DNA of 64,000 bases from G963676095 sp963676095 (GTDB lineage: Bacteria; Bacteroidota; Bacteroidia; Bacteroidales; Prolixibacteraceae): NCBI GenBank assembly GCA_963676095.1, contig OY781040.1:5952001-6016000 (forward strand), read 5' to 3'. Positions 1 through 9,118 of the stretch are shown piece after piece (position 1 is the stretch's first letter; the number at the start of each line of letters is the position of its first letter). A program made the position numbers and the translations under genes. The notes beneath the pieces are model-generated. The model did no database searches, had not been told where the DNA came from, and was given only the letters and a program-made list of their open reading frames with translations.

Positions 1-316
1 GGCAACTGGGGGAGGCTTCCGCCTCGGGGCTTTCTCTGATTTCTTTCAGGTATGATTCGTGAAGGGCTTGTTCAACAAAGACCGTATCACCGGCAAAACC
101 GAGGAAAGCCTGCCGCTGGAAAGGGTTATCCAACCGGGATGCAATGCCTGACAATACCTTTCCGTATTCGGAGAGGTATATGGCATCCTGCTGCAGGTAA
201 AACAAAAATTTTTCCCTGGGCAGTATCCCTTTCATCAATTCATTGATAAAGGGGAGCTTCAGTATTTGTTCAAAAATAGGTTGCGCTGATTTCCACGCTT
301 GTTCACTCCATTTCAT
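1..316 (-). CDS. tenA: TenA/thiaminase II family protein (partial, C-terminus off left edge)
   Basis: Reading the minus strand from the ATG at 316 gives an open frame of about 105 codons that runs off the left edge. The visible part begins MKWSEQAW and contains FINELMKG, a Phe/Tyr-rich stretch, then LQQDAIYLSEYGK. This is the N-terminal pattern of the TenA/thiaminase II (4-amino-5-aminomethyl-2-methylpyrimidine hydrolase) helical family. In that family the QD..YL region lines the pyrimidine pocket. The frame starts 15 bp after the thiE stop, so it is the third gene of the thiM-thiE-tenA salvage operon under the TPP riboswitch. The catalytic Cys and Glu of TenA would lie outside the window, so activity cannot be judged. 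Confidence 0.8.
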   Translation of the reverse strand, partial: MKWSEQAWKSAQPIFEQILKLPFINELMKGILPREKFLFYLQQDAIYLSEYGKVLSGIASRLDNPFQRQAFLGFAGDTVFVEQALHESYLKEIRESPEAEASPSC

Positions 317-331
317 TGGGAAAAGACTTGA

Positions 332-958
332 TTAATATATTTTTAGTTGTTTCTTTAGTTGTCTTGCTGCTTCTTCCGGGTCACCGGCAGATACAATGGC
401 AGATACCACGGCGATGCCATTTGCCCCGGCCTCTGCGATTTGCCGTGCATTGGCTGTATTGATACCTCCGATTGCGACTGTTCTGTGTTTTGTTAAAGCC
501 GCAACTTTCTTTATTCCTTCAATGCCGAATGGCAGGCAGGTATCCGTTTTCGTTTTCGTGCAGAACACGGGAGAAATGCCAATGTAATCGACATCGAGCT
601 GGTTGGCTGCTTCCACTTCCTGCATGTTTTCGACCGACAGACCGATAATTTTATCCGGCCCGATTAACCGGCGTGCGATTGCATAGGGCATGTCGCTCTG
701 TCCGATGTGAAGTCCGTCAGCGCCGGAAGCAAGGGCTACATCCAGCCTGTCGTTTATGATCAGGGGAATATTCAGTGGGCCCAGTTTTTGTCTGAGTTTT
801 ATTGCCAGTTCTGTGAATTCACGGGTACTGCAATTTTTTTCCCGGAGCTGGACCATGGTAACCCCGCCCCTGATTGCTTTTTCAATGATCCATTCGAGCG
901 AACGCCCTCCCGAAAGGCCCCTGTCGGTTACCAGATAAAGGCTTAGGTCGAATTCCAT
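332..958 (-). CDS. thiE: Thiamine-phosphate synthase
   Basis: ThiE condenses hydroxymethylpyrimidine pyrophosphate with thiazole phosphate to make thiamin phosphate in the cytoplasm. The protein shows the family landmarks: LYLVTD near the N-terminus, VQLREK at about 36-41, then GLHIGQSDMP, GISPVF and AIGGIN of the TIM barrel. A longer frame opens at 1063, but it reads back into thiM. The ATG at 958, 7 bp after the thiM stop, gives 208 aa, the usual length. It sits between thiM and tenA on the same strand, as in a salvage operon. No odd residues were seen. Confidence 0.95.
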   Translation of the reverse strand: MEFDLSLYLVTDRGLSGGRSLEWIIEKAIRGGVTMVQLREKNCSTREFTELAIKLRQKLGPLNIPLIINDRLDVALASGADGLHIGQSDMPYAIARRLIGPDKIIGLSVENMQEVEAANQLDVDYIGISPVFCTKTKTDTCLPFGIEGIKKVAALTKHRTVAIGGINTANARQIAEAGANGIAVVSAIVSAGDPEEAARQLKKQLKIY

Positions 959-965
959 TATGATA

Positions 966-1760
966 TTAGTTTTTAAGCAGTTTCCGGATTGAATCATCTG
1001 TAAGCTTATAAAGCTCGTCAAGAAAATGCAGTTGCATACTCCCTGGACCTTCCGATTTTTCAACGGCCAGTTCTCCTGTAATGCTCATTGTTGCCATTGC
1101 ATTTACCGAGGCAGTGAAAGGATCGGGGTTTATTGCCGCAAATGCCCCTGTAATGGCCGAAGCGGTACATCCCATTCCTGTTACTTTTGTCAGCATCGGC
1201 GTGCCGTTTATCACGCTCTCTGTTTGTTTACCGTCCGTAATATAATCGACAGGTCCGCTGATTACCACGACCGCCCCTGTTTGACGGGCCAGTATTCTGG
1301 CTGATTCAAGTGCCGTGTCGGAAGAGGCCAGACTGTCGACACCTTTGGTCTGGCCGGAACTGTTAACCAGCGCCATAATTTCGGATCCGTTTCCCCTGAT
1401 GATTGCCGGCGGGCATTCTTCGATCAGTGCCAGGCACGTACGGGTGCGATAGGTCGTGGCCCCGGCACCTACCGGATCGAGAATTACAGGTATCCCCATT
1501 TTAAGGGCGGCTTTCCCTGCCATGAACATTCCCTTGATCCATTCATTACTAAGTGTCCCGATGTTGATTACCAGGGAAGAGGCTATCGCGGCCATTTCTT
1601 CCACCTCTTCGATGGAATGGGCCATTACCGGTGATGCCCCGATCGCAAGCAGGGCATTCGCCGTATTGTTCATAACCACGTAGTTGGTAATATTATGCAC
1701 CAGTGGCGATTGTTCCCGAATTCGTTTCAGGTCCCTGGTCAGTAAATCTGCATGAACCAT
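966..1760 (-). CDS. thiM: Hydroxyethylthiazole kinase
   Basis: ThiM phosphorylates hydroxyethylthiazole with ATP, feeding ThiE during thiamin salvage. The 264-aa protein matches the family in length. It shows LVHNITNYVVMN at the N-terminus (substrate site), ILDPVGAG near 93-100, RGNGSEI near 122-128 and TGMGC at 194-198 with the expected catalytic Cys198. It is the first gene after a TPP riboswitch and intrinsic terminator and is followed closely by thiE and tenA. Expression should therefore be shut off when thiamin pyrophosphate is plentiful. Confidence 0.95.
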   Translation of the reverse strand: MVHADLLTRDLKRIREQSPLVHNITNYVVMNNTANALLAIGASPVMAHSIEEVEEMAAIASSLVINIGTLSNEWIKGMFMAGKAALKMGIPVILDPVGAGATTYRTRTCLALIEECPPAIIRGNGSEIMALVNSSGQTKGVDSLASSDTALESARILARQTGAVVVISGPVDYITDGKQTESVINGTPMLTKVTGMGCTASAITGAFAAINPDPFTASVNAMATMSITGELAVEKSEGPGSMQLHFLDELYKLTDDSIRKLLKN

Positions 1761-1867
1761 ATTTTCAGTTTTTATTGATTAGACATCAAATTAATTTTTA
1801 CTGAAGGGTGAGGTGCCTCTGACAAGGATAAGTTGCAGTCAGTTTCAACTTATTCAAGATGCCTGAA

Positions 1868-1902
1868 ATAAAAAGGGCCGTTCCGAAATAATCGAAACGG
1901 CC
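1868..1902 (-). terminator. Intrinsic terminator of the TPP riboswitch
   Basis: On the minus strand a stem built from GGCCGTTTCGA and its near-complement TTCGGAACGGCC is followed directly by a run of T. It lies between the TPP aptamer and thiM, the normal position of a riboswitch expression platform acting on transcription. Confidence 0.85.
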
Positions 1903-1937
1903 GGTATCGCGAAGCGGATAATAAGCATTCCCCTAAC

Positions 1938-2016
1938 CGTTTCCCTACGTTGTGATTATACATCTCAGGTTCCGGGGTATCATCTCAGCCTGATCATGAT
2001 CAAGCACCCCCAACAG
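1938..2016 (-). ncRNA. TPP riboswitch aptamer (THI element)
   Basis: The minus strand carries the conserved TPP aptamer words in order: GGGGGTGC, then GGCTGAGATGATACCCC, GGAACCTGA, and finally AACGTAGGGAAACGG. CTGAGA and ACCTGA are the conserved pyrimidine- and pyrophosphate-sensor loops. It precedes an intrinsic terminator and the thiM-thiE-tenA genes, which fits its known role as a thiamin-pyrophosphate off switch. Confidence 0.95.
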
Positions 2017-2157
2017 TATGCCGCAAAGGTAGCATTATTCCTGCTTGTCCGTATCCTTTGGGCTTTCTTTTTATGTCTGTTCGTATAACGTACTAACGTT
2101 TCGCAGCTTCTAAATCCAGGACAAAGAGCTACATGAGAAAGTTTCGCATACGTGCCG

Positions 2158-2290
2158 GTATAAATTTTTCTACGTGTGGAAGTAAACCTACGTAAGTATC
2201 AGTATAAATTTTTATACGTGTGGAAGTAAACCTGCGTAAGTATCAGTATAAATTTTTATACGTAGAGAAATAAATCTTTACACTTACGGA
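2158..2290. repeat. 44-bp tandem repeat, about three copies, TACGTRT-rich
   Basis: Units begin at 2158, 2202 and 2246. Each starts GTATAAATTTTT, then TACGTGTGGAAGTAAACC, and ends CGTAAGTATCA. The first two units differ at two positions and the third diverges in its second half. Looser TACGT/CGTATA words continue on both sides (2085-2360). The block lies upstream of both the TPP riboswitch and the end of the response regulator gene, in otherwise non-coding DNA. A related CGTATAA array is found at 12267-12368. Confidence 0.85.
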
Positions 2291-2426
2291 AACAGCACTT
2301 ACAGTGTGTGAAAATTTCGTTACATACGTGCGCCGATTTGGTCGCATACATGTATAAATAAATTTGTTTCAGGCAGAATACCAGCTGTTGTTGGGGATTC
2401 CGGTTGAGTACAGTTTTGTGGAGGCG

Positions 2427-3113
2427 TTATTCCCCGATCAGTTTATAACCGGTTCCCCTGACATTGAGGATACAGACAGAAGGATCGTCCGCCAACTTTC
2501 GGCGAAGCCTCGTGATGAATACATGCAGGCTCCTGGTTGTGAAATAGTTGTCGTCGCCCCAAAGCTCAATCAGTAAATTTTTTGTATGCAGCACCTGGTT
2601 TTTATTTTCACAGAGCCTTTTTAGTATTTCAGCTTCCCTGTTCGAAAGCAATATTTTCTTGTCTGCATAAAAAAGATTTTGGGTGGTGCTGTCGAAGGTG
2701 TAGTTCCCGATTTGGTAATGGTCTGATGTTTCCTGCCTCAGAAAGGCACGGTTCATCAATGCCTTGATGCGTACAATAAGTTCGTTCATTCCGAAAGGCT
2801 TTTTGAGGTAGTCGTTGCACCCCAGTTCAAACCCTTTCACAACATCATCCACAGAAGAACGCGCAGACAGGAAGAGGATAGGGGTTGTTAGGTCGGTCTC
2901 CCTGATCTGGGAAACCATCTCAAAGCCATCGATACGGGGCATCATAATATCGGCAACGATCACATCCGGGCGCAGCGAATGATATTTTTGGAGGCCCTCT
3001 TCTCCGTTACCGGCATGGTACACGGTAAAATCACCCTGTTCTTCGAGTGTCTCCCTGATGATCATGGAGAGCGTAGGTTCGTCTTCGACTAAAAGTACTT
3101 TTATCCTGTCCAT
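2427..3113 (-). CDS. OmpR/PhoB-family response regulator (RprY-like)
   Basis: The 228-aa protein has an N-terminal receiver domain with the acidic pair DE at 11-12, the phospho-acceptor Asp55 in VIVADIMMPR, a Ser/Thr in LFLSARS and the Lys of LKKPF. A C-terminal winged-helix domain follows, with SNREAEILKRL and RSLHVFITRLRRKL. It would bind DNA when phosphorylated by the kinase encoded 3 bp upstream. The pair resembles the RprX/RprY systems of Bacteroides. The targets are not evident, although the divergent barrel gene at 4906 is a candidate. Confidence 0.93.
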   Translation of the reverse strand: MDRIKVLLVEDEPTLSMIIRETLEEQGDFTVYHAGNGEEGLQKYHSLRPDVIVADIMMPRIDGFEMVSQIRETDLTTPILFLSARSSVDDVVKGFELGCNDYLKKPFGMNELIVRIKALMNRAFLRQETSDHYQIGNYTFDSTTQNLFYADKKILLSNREAEILKRLCENKNQVLHTKNLLIELWGDDNYFTTRSLHVFITRLRRKLADDPSVCILNVRGTGYKLIGE

Positions 3114-3116
3114 AAT

Positions 3117-4610
3117 TTATGCGGGTAAATAAATGGTAAAAACCGAGCCTTTTCCGGGGACACTTTTTACCTCGACGTTTCCCCCGTGCATCTTCGTCAT
3201 TTCCTTTACATAATACAGTCCTAACCCGTATCCTTTTACATCATGCCTGTTGCCTGACGGAATACGGTAGAACTTGTCGAAAATCCGTTGCTGGTACCTG
3301 ACATCAATTCCGATTCCCCGGTCTTCAACTGAAATGCTGATCCTGTTTTTTTCTTCTCTTGCCCTGATCCGGATGGATGCACTTCCCTGCGAATATTTTA
3401 TTCCGTTTTCAATCAGGTTGTTCAGTATGTTTGACAAATGGAGCCTGTCGGCATAAACAACCAGCTTTTCGGGTCGAATGTCGGTTTCAAAACCGGTTTC
3501 TGTTCCTGTCATGATCCTGAACCTGGAAATTAAGGATGCAATTAGTTCGTCGAGCCTGATTTTTTCCCTGTTTAAATGGATATGGTTATTATTTTTTCTG
3601 GACATGGAGAGAATCTGCTCGACAAGGCTGGACAGGTGCATCATCTGCTCCCTGGCAATTTCCAGGTATCTTTTTTGTCTTCCGGTAGGTGCCTGTTGTT
3701 CAGAGACAAGCAGCGCATCAACGGCTGCATAGGAGACTGCAATCGGAGTTTTCAGTTCATGGGTCATGTTATTGGTAAAATCGGTCTTTAATTCTTCTTC
3801 CGTTTTTAATTTTTTTATTGTTTTTAACAGAAAGATAAAGATATAGATGAGCAATGCGAAAATTATTGCAGAAGTGGAAAGAATGCCGGACATTTGTTTT
3901 ATTACCTTCCGGTTGGCATTTTTCAGGTATAGCCTGAAGGCATACTTCCCTTCAGGTTCATAATGATAATCGTAATGTCTTTGGTTTTTCACCGGAAAAA
4001 TTATACCAGGGAAAGAAGAACAAACAGAATCGTTCGGTAGATAAACAAGCTGGACCATGTGTTGCCCGTTAATTTTCAGCGAATCCATTTGGATTTTTAA
4101 CAGACTGTCGAAAACTGCCAGGTTAACGGGGTAGATACGATCGGTTGCCTGGTGCAATCCCATTTGCAGATATGAAGCAAGTTTCTCTGTAATCCTGGCA
4201 TTTTCGCGGTAATTCAGGTAATCGTCCTTGTCCTTATCCTTATCTATGTTGAACTGCACTTTGCCTGAATCGGGGGTAATATAAAATGCCGTATTTTTTG
4301 CTGAATCATTATTAACCTGATAGCTGTTTTCCGATTTTAATTTTCCATAAGTTTTTCCCCCGGGCAGTGAATCGTTGGTATAATCTACCGATGAACTGAT
4401 TTTTCCGCGCCAATCCGGATTTTTATCTATCTCGTCAAGCCGGTGGAATAATTCATCCTGATCGGCTGTGGACATGGCATTCCTGATATTTTTTTGTAAC
4501 TGGCCGTCCATCGACCGGTAAAGTCCGACCAACCAGTACAGCTGGTAAATAAATACAAAACACAGGATAAGGCTTACGGCAACAGCTATGTTTTTTAATG
4601 GAAACTTCAT
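3117..4610 (-). CDS. Membrane sensor histidine kinase (RprX-like)
   Basis: The 497-aa protein has a transmembrane helix at about 8-28, a periplasmic sensor region of about 210 residues, and a second helix at about 241-263. It then has a HisKA domain with His284 in NMTHELKTPI and a HATPase domain with N (NLIENGIKYS), G1 (DRGIGID) and G2 (GLGLYYVKEM) boxes. The periplasmic part contains a short acidic/lysine run (DKDKDKDD near 123-130). It is cotranscribed with the response regulator (3-bp gap). The signal it senses is unknown. Confidence 0.93.
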   Translation of the reverse strand: MKFPLKNIAVAVSLILCFVFIYQLYWLVGLYRSMDGQLQKNIRNAMSTADQDELFHRLDEIDKNPDWRGKISSSVDYTNDSLPGGKTYGKLKSENSYQVNNDSAKNTAFYITPDSGKVQFNIDKDKDKDDYLNYRENARITEKLASYLQMGLHQATDRIYPVNLAVFDSLLKIQMDSLKINGQHMVQLVYLPNDSVCSSFPGIIFPVKNQRHYDYHYEPEGKYAFRLYLKNANRKVIKQMSGILSTSAIIFALLIYIFIFLLKTIKKLKTEEELKTDFTNNMTHELKTPIAVSYAAVDALLVSEQQAPTGRQKRYLEIAREQMMHLSSLVEQILSMSRKNNNHIHLNREKIRLDELIASLISRFRIMTGTETGFETDIRPEKLVVYADRLHLSNILNNLIENGIKYSQGSASIRIRAREEKNRISISVEDRGIGIDVRYQQRIFDKFYRIPSGNRHDVKGYGLGLYYVKEMTKMHGGNVEVKSVPGKGSVFTIYLPA

Positions 4611-4905
4611 GCGGATAAATTACATATGATTTTGATTTCAAGTCTCGTATTAACCGCAGCGCTTCTATTTGCATGCCAATTGTATAGCGTGTGTACTGAA
4701 AATTTATTCATTGTTTTCTGTATAAACATGTTTGTTTTATCCTTATAAATAAAATCAGGAAGCCAAATTACCGAAAGGTATCAGATTTTCCATTTCCTGT
4801 TAAGACTATTTAAGACTATGTAAGTTTCCTGTAACACTTGTCAATTGCAAAATTAACTTGTTTTGTCTGCCATATATGAAGAAAGAGACAAGAAAAAAAA
4901 CTACT

Positions 4906-7200
4906 ATGCAGGGAACAAAATTGTGGATGTTCCTTTGGGCCTTATTGGTTACTAATAACATTTTGGCCCAGGAGATAAAAGGAAAAGTTGTTGATGCAGG
5001 CATGGATCCGGTTGAATTTGCCACAGTTGTGTTGCAAACTCCTGATTCTGCCTATTTAAGTGCAACAATAACGGATACGTCGGGCGTATTCAGACTGAAG
5101 GCAGAACAGGGAAAGTACAGGCTGGTAATACAGCATTTATTGTTTGAAACAAAGGAAACAGAACTTTCCGGTCCCAATGCCGGGGTCATTGTTCTTGCCA
5201 AAAAGGAAAACAAGCTGGACGAGATTGTGGTACGAAAGGAACGTCCGCTTGTAAAGATCGAAAATGGAAAATTTACCTACAATTTGTCCAATATCGTAGG
5301 AGATAAAGCGGTAAGCAATGCCTACGAATCAGTCCTCCATTTACCGGGAGTAAGGGAACAAAACGGAGTGCTGTTGTTGTCAGGTACCAGTAAATTGACT
5401 GTTATTCTGAACGGGAAACCCACAACAATGAGTAGCGAACAGCTGGCTGGTCTTTTAAAAAATATTCCGTCTTCAAAGATTGAAAAAGCAGAGGTGATGT
5501 ATAGCGCCCCTCCTCAATATCATGTCAGGGGGGCCGTAATAAACCTTGTATTAAAAAAGGGGAGCGGGGATAATTCCGTTCTTCAGGGAGAAATAAACGG
5601 TTCGTACAGGCAAAAGTATTATACAGGAGGAACATCGGGGATCAGTCTTTCATATGGTTCCGGTCATTTCTCATCTGACCTCGTTTATTCTTTTGATGAG
5701 AATAAAGACAGAAATGGATTGGACCTGCTGTCTTTTCATACCCTTAACGATTCTGTCTATTTTATTGAGCAACATAACACCGGATCTGTTAAACAGGGGG
5801 CTCATCATATCCGGTTTGCAATTGATTTTCAGCCGGATTCTGTCAGTAAATTAAGTCTTGTTTATACTTCAGAACTGATCCCCTCTTTAAGAAAGAAAGA
5901 GGAATCAGAAGGAAATTTTTCCGAATCGGGCACATACGAAACCGGAAATCAACAGATGCATAATGTTGAGCTTGGTTATCAGTCGGGCTTTGGATTAAAG
6001 GCAGGCCTTAATTATACCTTTTACAATTCCCCTTCTGATATGGACTTCCGGAACACTGCATCCACGGGGGAGAGTACCGATTGGGTCTCGAATTCAGGTC
6101 AACGCATTAACCGGGTGGAAGCTTACGCAGACCAGTCTCACGAACTGCCCGGAAGCTGGAAATTTAATTATGGTGCAGATTTTACTTATGCGAGAGACCA
6201 TGATTTTCAGAAATACAATTCAAACGACGGGACAGACCTTTCTGCATCAAATACCGACAGCCGGATAAATGAATATACCTGCGATATCTATTCCGGTTTT
6301 GAAAAAAGTTTCAGTCCTGAATTCTCTGTGAACTTTTCATTGAGCGGCGAATATTACAAACGGTCTTCTTTTGTAAAATGGTCTGTTTTTCCGGCTACCG
6401 AGATCACCTATGTCTTTTCGTCCGATCATATCCTTCAGTTAGCTGTTTCTTCAGACAAAACATACCCGGATTACTGGGAGATGCAGGAATCTGTCAGCTA
6501 CCTGAACGGTTATGCCGAGATAAGGGGGAACCCGGCGCTTACTCCTTTCAATGACTATTCGGCCCACTTGTCCTATATCCTGAAAAGCAGGTACACCTTC
6601 TCCGCTTTTTTTAGTTATATGCCTGATTACTTTGTCCAGCTGCCTTACCAGTCTTCTGATCGATTGGCCTTGATTTATCAGACATTAAACTGGAACTATA
6701 TGAAGAATGCCGGGATTGATGCAGAGGTGCCATTCTCTTTCGGTAAAATATTAAAGTCAAGCGTTACTCTTATCGGATTTTATAACCGGGTGAAGAATGA
6801 TAATTTTCATGATATCCCGTTTGACAGGAAAAAATGGGTAATGTACTCCAGGATAGACAACACCCTGAATATTTGCTCGGCCCCTGATCTGAAGATGGAA
6901 GCGACCGCCTTTTATTTAACCCCTTCGTTACAGGGGATTTATGACCTCAGCTCTGTTTGGAGCCTTGATGCGGGGGTGAAGTGGACATTTTCCGGTGGAA
7001 ACGGAGAACTTAAATTAAAAGGGAGTGACCTGACAAACAGTTCAGTTCCTGATCCGAAAATCAAATATGCCGACCAGAGGCTGGATATGGCTGTTTTTCA
7101 AGATACCCGCATCGTTAGTTTATCTTTCGTCTGGAAGTTCGGCGGATATAAGGAAAAGCAGCGTAAGAGCGTTGATACTTCCCGGTTTGGACATGAATAG
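4906..7200 (+). CDS. Outer-membrane beta-barrel protein with carboxypeptidase-regulatory-like domain
   Basis: This is probably an outer-membrane protein of the TonB-receptor-like OMP_b-brl_3 group found in Bacteroidota. From the ATG at 4906 a signal peptide (MQGTKLWMFLWALLV, cut after LAQ) is followed by a carboxypeptidase-D regulatory-like fold (IKGKVVDAG, FATVVL, DTSGVFRL). A plug-like region follows (VLHLPGVREQNG, VILNGKPTT), then a long aromatic-rich barrel. It ends with a C-terminal tail past the barrel that lacks a terminal aromatic. In-frame starts also exist at 4858 and 4876, but 4906 gives the cleanest signal peptide. It is divergent from the RprXY-like pair, which may control it. 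Substrate unknown. Confidence 0.82.
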   Translation: MQGTKLWMFLWALLVTNNILAQEIKGKVVDAGMDPVEFATVVLQTPDSAYLSATITDTSGVFRLKAEQGKYRLVIQHLLFETKETELSGPNAGVIVLAKKENKLDEIVVRKERPLVKIENGKFTYNLSNIVGDKAVSNAYESVLHLPGVREQNGVLLLSGTSKLTVILNGKPTTMSSEQLAGLLKNIPSSKIEKAEVMYSAPPQYHVRGAVINLVLKKGSGDNSVLQGEINGSYRQKYYTGGTSGISLSYGSGHFSSDLVYSFDENKDRNGLDLLSFHTLNDSVYFIEQHNTGSVKQGAHHIRFAIDFQPDSVSKLSLVYTSELIPSLRKKEESEGNFSESGTYETGNQQMHNVELGYQSGFGLKAGLNYTFYNSPSDMDFRNTASTGESTDWVSNSGQRINRVEAYADQSHELPGSWKFNYGADFTYARDHDFQKYNSNDGTDLSASNTDSRINEYTCDIYSGFEKSFSPEFSVNFSLSGEYYKRSSFVKWSVFPATEITYVFSSDHILQLAVSSDKTYPDYWEMQESVSYLNGYAEIRGNPALTPFNDYSAHLSYILKSRYTFSAFFSYMPDYFVQLPYQSSDRLALIYQTLNWNYMKNAGIDAEVPFSFGKILKSSVTLIGFYNRVKNDNFHDIPFDRKKWVMYSRIDNTLNICSAPDLKMEATAFYLTPSLQGIYDLSSVWSLDAGVKWTFSGGNGELKLKGSDLTNSSVPDPKIKYADQRLDMAVFQDTRIVSLSFVWKFGGYKEKQRKSVDTSRFGHE

Positions 7201-7221
7201 GCATTAATGCAGAATTATTTT

Positions 7222-7250
7222 TTTGTTATTGAAAAGCTGTTTTATCTTTG
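7222..7250 (+). promoter_or_regulatory. Bacteroidota-type promoter for the GH28 gene
   Basis: TTTG at 7222-7225 and TATCTTTG at 7243-7250 match the -33 (TTTG) and -7 (TAnnTTTG) elements of the Bacteroides primary sigma factor, with a spacing of 17 bp. It lies 94 bp upstream of the GH28 start codon and just after the preceding stop. Confidence 0.6.
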
Positions 7251-7343
7251 TTTTTGTTAATCCAGGAAGTCAGATATGTCCCTGTAAATTACCGGGTAGC
7301 TGAGTTCCGGAAAAACAGCATAAACATATGAAACGATATACTT

Positions 7344-8963
7344 ATGAAAAAATTTTGTATTTCAATCCTTGCATTATGGTGTACGCTTATTTCTTCCGGA
7401 CAGGAACTGTTTCAGAAAGAAGTTGACGATCAGCTTAAAGATCTTCCGTTTACCTCTTTTTCAGTAACCGTACCTGCTTTTCCGGAACAAACCTTTAATA
7501 TTAAAGATGAAGGTGCCGTTGGTGATGGCCTTTTTATGAATACGGAAATCATTAACAAAACCATCCGGAGATGTGCAGATGCGGGTGGCGGGACGGTGAT
7601 CATACCGGCAGGTCTGTGGCTGACGGGCCCGATTACGATGAAAAGCCATGTTAATCTGCATCTGGATGAAGGTGCCCTGGTTTCGTTCAGTTCTGACCTT
7701 AACGATTACGAGCTTATAAAATCAGGGTCAAAATACGATATTCCCTCGCTTATTAACGGGGAAAAACTGGTCGATGTGGCAATTACCGGAAGGGGCATTT
7801 TTAACGGGACGGGGGAAGCCTGGCGTCCTGTGAAGAAGGAAAAGATGAGTGGAGCGACATGGAAAGAACTTTTGAAATCGGGCGGTTCCCTGACCTCAGA
7901 CGGTAAGATCTGGTATCCCCGGGAGGGGGCTGTAGCGGCTGAAGATTTTCTTAAAACGAAGAAATCTTCCGGGATGACATATGAGGACTATCAAGGAGCC
8001 AAGCCCTATTTGCGCCCTTACATGCTGAACCTGGAAGATTCGAAGAATGTCCTGGTCGAAGGGATCACGCTTCAAAATTCTCCTAAATTTTGTATGCTAC
8101 TGAGGGATATAGACGGCCTGATCATAAAAGATGTAAAAGCACTGAACGACTGGTGGGCCCAGAATGGTGACGGGCTGGACCTGTCGGGCTGTAAAAATGT
8201 GTTGATGTATAATTGCACGGTAAATACCGGAGACGACGGGATTTGCATGAAATCGAGCGGTTCGGGGAACAGCGGGTTCCGCCTGGAAAATGTTGTCATT
8301 AAAGATTGTAAGGTTTTTCATGCACACGGGGGCTTTGTTATTGGCAGCAACACGGATGGAAGGATGAGGAATATTTATGTAAATAACTGTTCCTTCAGCT
8401 GGACTGACACCGGGTTAAGATTTAAAAGCGGTGCCGGCCGCGGCGGACGTGTCGAAAATATTTTTGTTGACGGAATTTATATGAAGGGAATTGAGCATGA
8501 AGCCATTATTTTCGACCTGACTTACGAGGACAGCGGTGCTGTAAAAATGAAAGATTCTTCGGTCAATAACAATAAATCTCCCGATTTTGACGGCTTTTCC
8601 ATTAAAAATATATTTGTTGACGGGGCTGAAACGGCCTGCCGGATGGATGGCTTCCCCCAGTGTCATGTTAAAAATGTGACTTTTGAGAACATGGTTATCC
8701 AGTCGGTGCAGGGATTTTTGGTTTCCTGCGGTGAGAATATTTCGTTGAAAGGTGTTCTTGTAAAAACAAAGAAAAAGCCTTCATACGAGCTAAAAGATGC
8801 CCGGAATTTTATGTTCAGAAATATGAAAGCTCCTGAACCGGGAGATCCGGTTATTATAGAGGGGACTGGTACCGGGAGTATCGAGTTTATAAATTCGCAG
8901 ATTAAAGAAGGGGATATCCTGCTTAAAGACGGACTTTCTCCAACTATTTTATCTTTTAAATAG
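7344..8963 (+). CDS. GH28-family glycosidase (polygalacturonase-like), secreted
   Basis: The 539-aa protein has a signal peptide (MKKFCISILALWCTLISSGQ) and a right-handed parallel beta-helix of the GH28 type. Family motifs appear in order: NIKDEGAVGDG near the N-terminus, NTGDDGICMKS (catalytic aspartates), HAHGGFVIGS (the GHG-like motif) and TGLRFKSGAGRGG (the RIK-like motif). GH28 enzymes hydrolyse galacturonan and related pectic chains. No SusC/SusD pair is adjacent, so it is not in an evident polysaccharide-utilisation locus. The Bacteroidota-type promoter just upstream suggests it is transcribed alone. The exact substrate cannot be read from the sequence. Confidence 0.9.
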   Translation: MKKFCISILALWCTLISSGQELFQKEVDDQLKDLPFTSFSVTVPAFPEQTFNIKDEGAVGDGLFMNTEIINKTIRRCADAGGGTVIIPAGLWLTGPITMKSHVNLHLDEGALVSFSSDLNDYELIKSGSKYDIPSLINGEKLVDVAITGRGIFNGTGEAWRPVKKEKMSGATWKELLKSGGSLTSDGKIWYPREGAVAAEDFLKTKKSSGMTYEDYQGAKPYLRPYMLNLEDSKNVLVEGITLQNSPKFCMLLRDIDGLIIKDVKALNDWWAQNGDGLDLSGCKNVLMYNCTVNTGDDGICMKSSGSGNSGFRLENVVIKDCKVFHAHGGFVIGSNTDGRMRNIYVNNCSFSWTDTGLRFKSGAGRGGRVENIFVDGIYMKGIEHEAIIFDLTYEDSGAVKMKDSSVNNNKSPDFDGFSIKNIFVDGAETACRMDGFPQCHVKNVTFENMVIQSVQGFLVSCGENISLKGVLVKTKKKPSYELKDARNFMFRNMKAPEPGDPVIIEGTGTGSIEFINSQIKEGDILLKDGLSPTILSFK

Positions 8964-9047
8964 GAAGAACCGGATTGTCACCAAAAGCAACATTGGCAAG
9001 AAGTGACTAATGATAAATTTTTCCAGAGCTACGGGGGCAATGCCCGA

Positions 9048-9082
9048 TTTTAATTGAATAGATGCATTCTGTCCAATTAAAA
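9048..9082. terminator. Putative bidirectional terminator between convergent genes
   Basis: A perfect 9-bp inverted repeat (TTTTAATTG / CAATTAAAA, 17-nt loop) lies between the convergent GH28 and rpiA genes, with T or A runs at the outer ends on both strands. The stem is AT-rich, so its strength is uncertain. Confidence 0.45.
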
Positions 9083-9118
9083 CTGGGTAACCTTCCGAAA
9101 CAATTTTTACCAATACGC

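Noticed and set aside
2158..2290. Possible CRISPR array at the 44-bp tandem repeat
   Set aside because: The units are joined head to tail with no unique spacers and no cas genes nearby.
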